Assembly (NCBI GenBank): GCA_964568875.1
Contig: CAZMSH010000001.1
Location: 124,001-188,000, forward strand
Length of the DNA stretch: 64,000 nt
Source of the DNA: SLNP01 sp964568875
GTDB lineage: Bacteria > Bacteroidota > Bacteroidia > Bacteroidales > VadinHA17
Direction: 5' to 3'
A program made the translations under genes and the position numbers. Below are positions 62,390 to 64,000 of the stretch, piece by piece (the stretch's first letter is position 1; each line of letters opens with the position of its first letter). The notes beneath the pieces are model-generated. The model did not search any database. It was not told the DNA's origin and worked only from the letters and a program-made list of their open reading frames with translations.

Positions 62390-64000
62390 ATGGATAATTT
62401 TATTGTTTCAGCAAGAAAGTACCGCCCCTCAACATTTGACATGGTAGTCGGCCAGGAGGTTATCACCGGCACCCTGAAGAATGCCATCAGAAATAATTAT
62501 CTCTCACAGGCTTATCTTTTCTGCGGGCCCCGTGGTGTGGGCAAAACAACATGCGCCAGAATATTCGCTAAAACAATAAACTGCAGCAATATCGGAGAAA
62601 ATGCTGAACCCTGTAATCAGTGTGAATCATGTATCTCATTCAATACATTAAGATCGCTGAACATACATGAACTCGATGCTGCCTCGAACAATAAGGTTGA
62701 AGATATCAGAACCCTGACCGACCAGGTGAGGATACCACCTCAAACAGGAAGATACAGCATATATATCATTGACGAAGTTCATATGCTTTCCTCTTCTGCG
62801 TTCAATGCTTTTCTGAAAACACTCGAGGAGCCACCTCCACATGCAATATTCATACTCGCGACTACGGAAAAGCATAAAATAATTCCCACTATACTATCAC
62901 GTTGTCAGATATTTGACTTCAACAGGATCAAGACAGATGATATTGTCAGCAGGCTTAGATTTGTTGCTGAAAGCGAAAATGTTAAATATGAGGAGGAAGC
63001 ACTTCATATTATTGCTGTAAAGGCTGATGGTGCACTCAGGGATGCCCTTTCTATCTTTGATCAGCTGGTCAGCTTCAGTAACGGCGACATCAGATATAAG
63101 AATGTAATCGACAATCTGAACCTTCTTGATTACGAATACTATTTCAGAATAGTTGACGCCTCTCTGCAGGGCAATTATTCCGGTTCATTGATGCTGTTCA
63201 ACGAGATCCTGGAGAATGGCTTTGACGGGCACAATTTTATTTCAGGTCTTGCATCGCACCTTAGGGATCTTCTGGTAAGCCGTGATGAGGTGACAATCAA
63301 GCTACTCGAAACGGCTCCGTCTATCCGAATGAGATACATGGAACAGTCAGCCAGATGTTCTGTAAAGTTCCTGTTTAAAGCTCTTGAGGCCTGCAATCAA
63401 TGTGATCTCTCTTATAAATCCAGCAGGAACCAGAGATTACTGGTTGAGCTCGCTCTTTTTACCATGGCATCGTTTACTGAGATGCCTGAGGAGAATAAAC
63501 CGGGGGAAGAAAAAAAAAGTAAGGAATCTGATGACGTACCATTGGTGAGGGAAAAACCTGCAGATGTCAGGCAGGAACCAGGAGAACAGAAGGAGGCACC
63601 GGCAGCTAAACCTCAGAATTTTGTGGTCCATGGATCAAAGACACTCTCAGTTAAAGAGGTGTTAAGTAATGGTGTTATGGAACCTGAGACCGGTAAAGGC
63701 ACTGCAAACGGAGTAAAAGATGAAGTGACTCCAGACCTGCCGAAGGAAACCCTTACCTCAGAGAGCCTCAGTAAAGTGTGGCTGGAATTTGCTGCTGAAA
63801 TAAAGAAGGAGAGTCCCAGGATATCGGCTCAGCTGGCCGAGAAGGTACCCGAACTGCCTGACGGCGACCAGATAGTCGTCCGCCTGAGCAATGCCGCGCT
63901 CAAGGAAGAGTTTGACAGAAGATATAAGATACCATTGACCGATTACCTGCAAAAAAGAATTCAATCGTTCGGCATATCACTTGAGAGCAGACTCGAAAGT
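62390..64000 (+). CDS. dnaX: DNA polymerase III gamma/tau subunit, 3' partial
   Basis: The frame is open from ATG 62390 to the last base (537 codons), so the gene is cut by the window. VSARKYRPSTFDMVVGQE opens it, and FCGPRGVGKTTCARIFAKTI near 44 is Walker A. Cys residues in CSNIGENAEPCNQCESC near 64 form the zinc site, YIIDEVHMLSSSAFNAFLKTLEEPP near 124 contains Walker B, and TTEKHKIIPTILSRCQIFDF near 152 holds the sensor and SRC arginine finger. After about 365 a charged, Pro/Glu-rich linker begins, then a conserved C-terminal domain (SKVWLEFAAEIKKESP). It is the clamp-loader motor. A -7 box is seen at 62347. Confidence 0.97.
   Translation, partial: MDNFIVSARKYRPSTFDMVVGQEVITGTLKNAIRNNYLSQAYLFCGPRGVGKTTCARIFAKTINCSNIGENAEPCNQCESCISFNTLRSLNIHELDAASNNKVEDIRTLTDQVRIPPQTGRYSIYIIDEVHMLSSSAFNAFLKTLEEPPPHAIFILATTEKHKIIPTILSRCQIFDFNRIKTDDIVSRLRFVAESENVKYEEEALHIIAVKADGALRDALSIFDQLVSFSNGDIRYKNVIDNLNLLDYEYYFRIVDASLQGNYSGSLMLFNEILENGFDGHNFISGLASHLRDLLVSRDEVTIKLLETAPSIRMRYMEQSARCSVKFLFKALEACNQCDLSYKSSRNQRLLVELALFTMASFTEMPEENKPGEEKKSKESDDVPLVREKPADVRQEPGEQKEAPAAKPQNFVVHGSKTLSVKEVLSNGVMEPETGKGTANGVKDEVTPDLPKETLTSESLSKVWLEFAAEIKKESPRISAQLAEKVPELPDGDQIVVRLSNAALKEEFDRRYKIPLTDYLQKRIQSFGISLESRLES

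Overview
The window looks like chromosomal DNA of a Bacteroidota member, most likely an uncultured Bacteroidales/Marinilabiliales-type anaerobe or facultative anaerobe. The signs are a SusC/SusD pair, many lipoproteins with a lipobox ending in Cys, a NagB/PIG-L fusion, AddAB-type nucleases, a SPOR-like amidase next to MlaD and LptD, few Shine-Dalgarno sites, and promoter-like boxes of the Bacteroidota type (TTTG-N19-TAnnTTTG). I see no rRNA, tRNA, phage, transposase or CRISPR array. Most of the window is ordinary core genome.

Layout. 1-8.6 kb: a cut-off FAD/Fe-S D-2-hydroxyacid oxidase, a glucosamine-6-phosphate deaminase/deacetylase fusion, a NagX-like membrane acetyltransferase, a NamZ-type exo-muramidase and a dipeptide epimerase. 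Together these suggest salvage of cell-wall amino sugars and peptides. 8.7-16.6 kb: SusC, SusD and a small lipoprotein, closed by a strong terminator, then a phosphoesterase/beta-propeller lipoprotein. 16.6-20.8 kb: carboxynorspermidine dehydrogenase and decarboxylase (spermidine by the carboxy route) and a sodium:solute symporter. 20.8-26.7 kb: an outer-membrane barrel, an exported methyltransferase, an M81 peptidase, MnmA and a GNAT enzyme. 26.8-33.9 kb: AddA, a radical-SAM protein and AddB in one overlapping operon. 34-37.2 kb: a duplicated DUF1538 membrane protein followed by a protein that reads as three PII-like domains in one chain. 37.3-44.6 kb: RibH, a TPR protein, RecF, DciA-like, a transglutaminase-like protein, Ndk, NrnA and two FKBP lipoproteins. 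44.7-52.7 kb: a large BNR/sortilin-like secreted protein, an RsmI-like methylase, a metallo-beta-lactamase-fold hydrolase, a tiny lipoprotein and a large secreted protein ending in a formylglycine-generating-enzyme-like domain. 52.8-64 kb: GalK, DnaA, MlaD, amidase, LptD, RidA, the rpsF-rpsR-rplI operon and the start of dnaX, which runs off the end of the window.

The two most unusual things are (1) the DUF1538 / triple-PII pair, a candidate membrane transport system gated by a single-chain PII pseudo-trimer, and (2) a family of 7-base tandem repeats (GGTATCA, GATATCA, AACCAGT and relatives) at five places. Each begins at or soon after the stop codon of a gene and reads in the same direction as that gene. 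In three cases the repeats run up to, or almost up to, the next gene's start or stop codon. The cell-wall salvage gene set beside SusC/SusD is a third, more inferential, candidate system.
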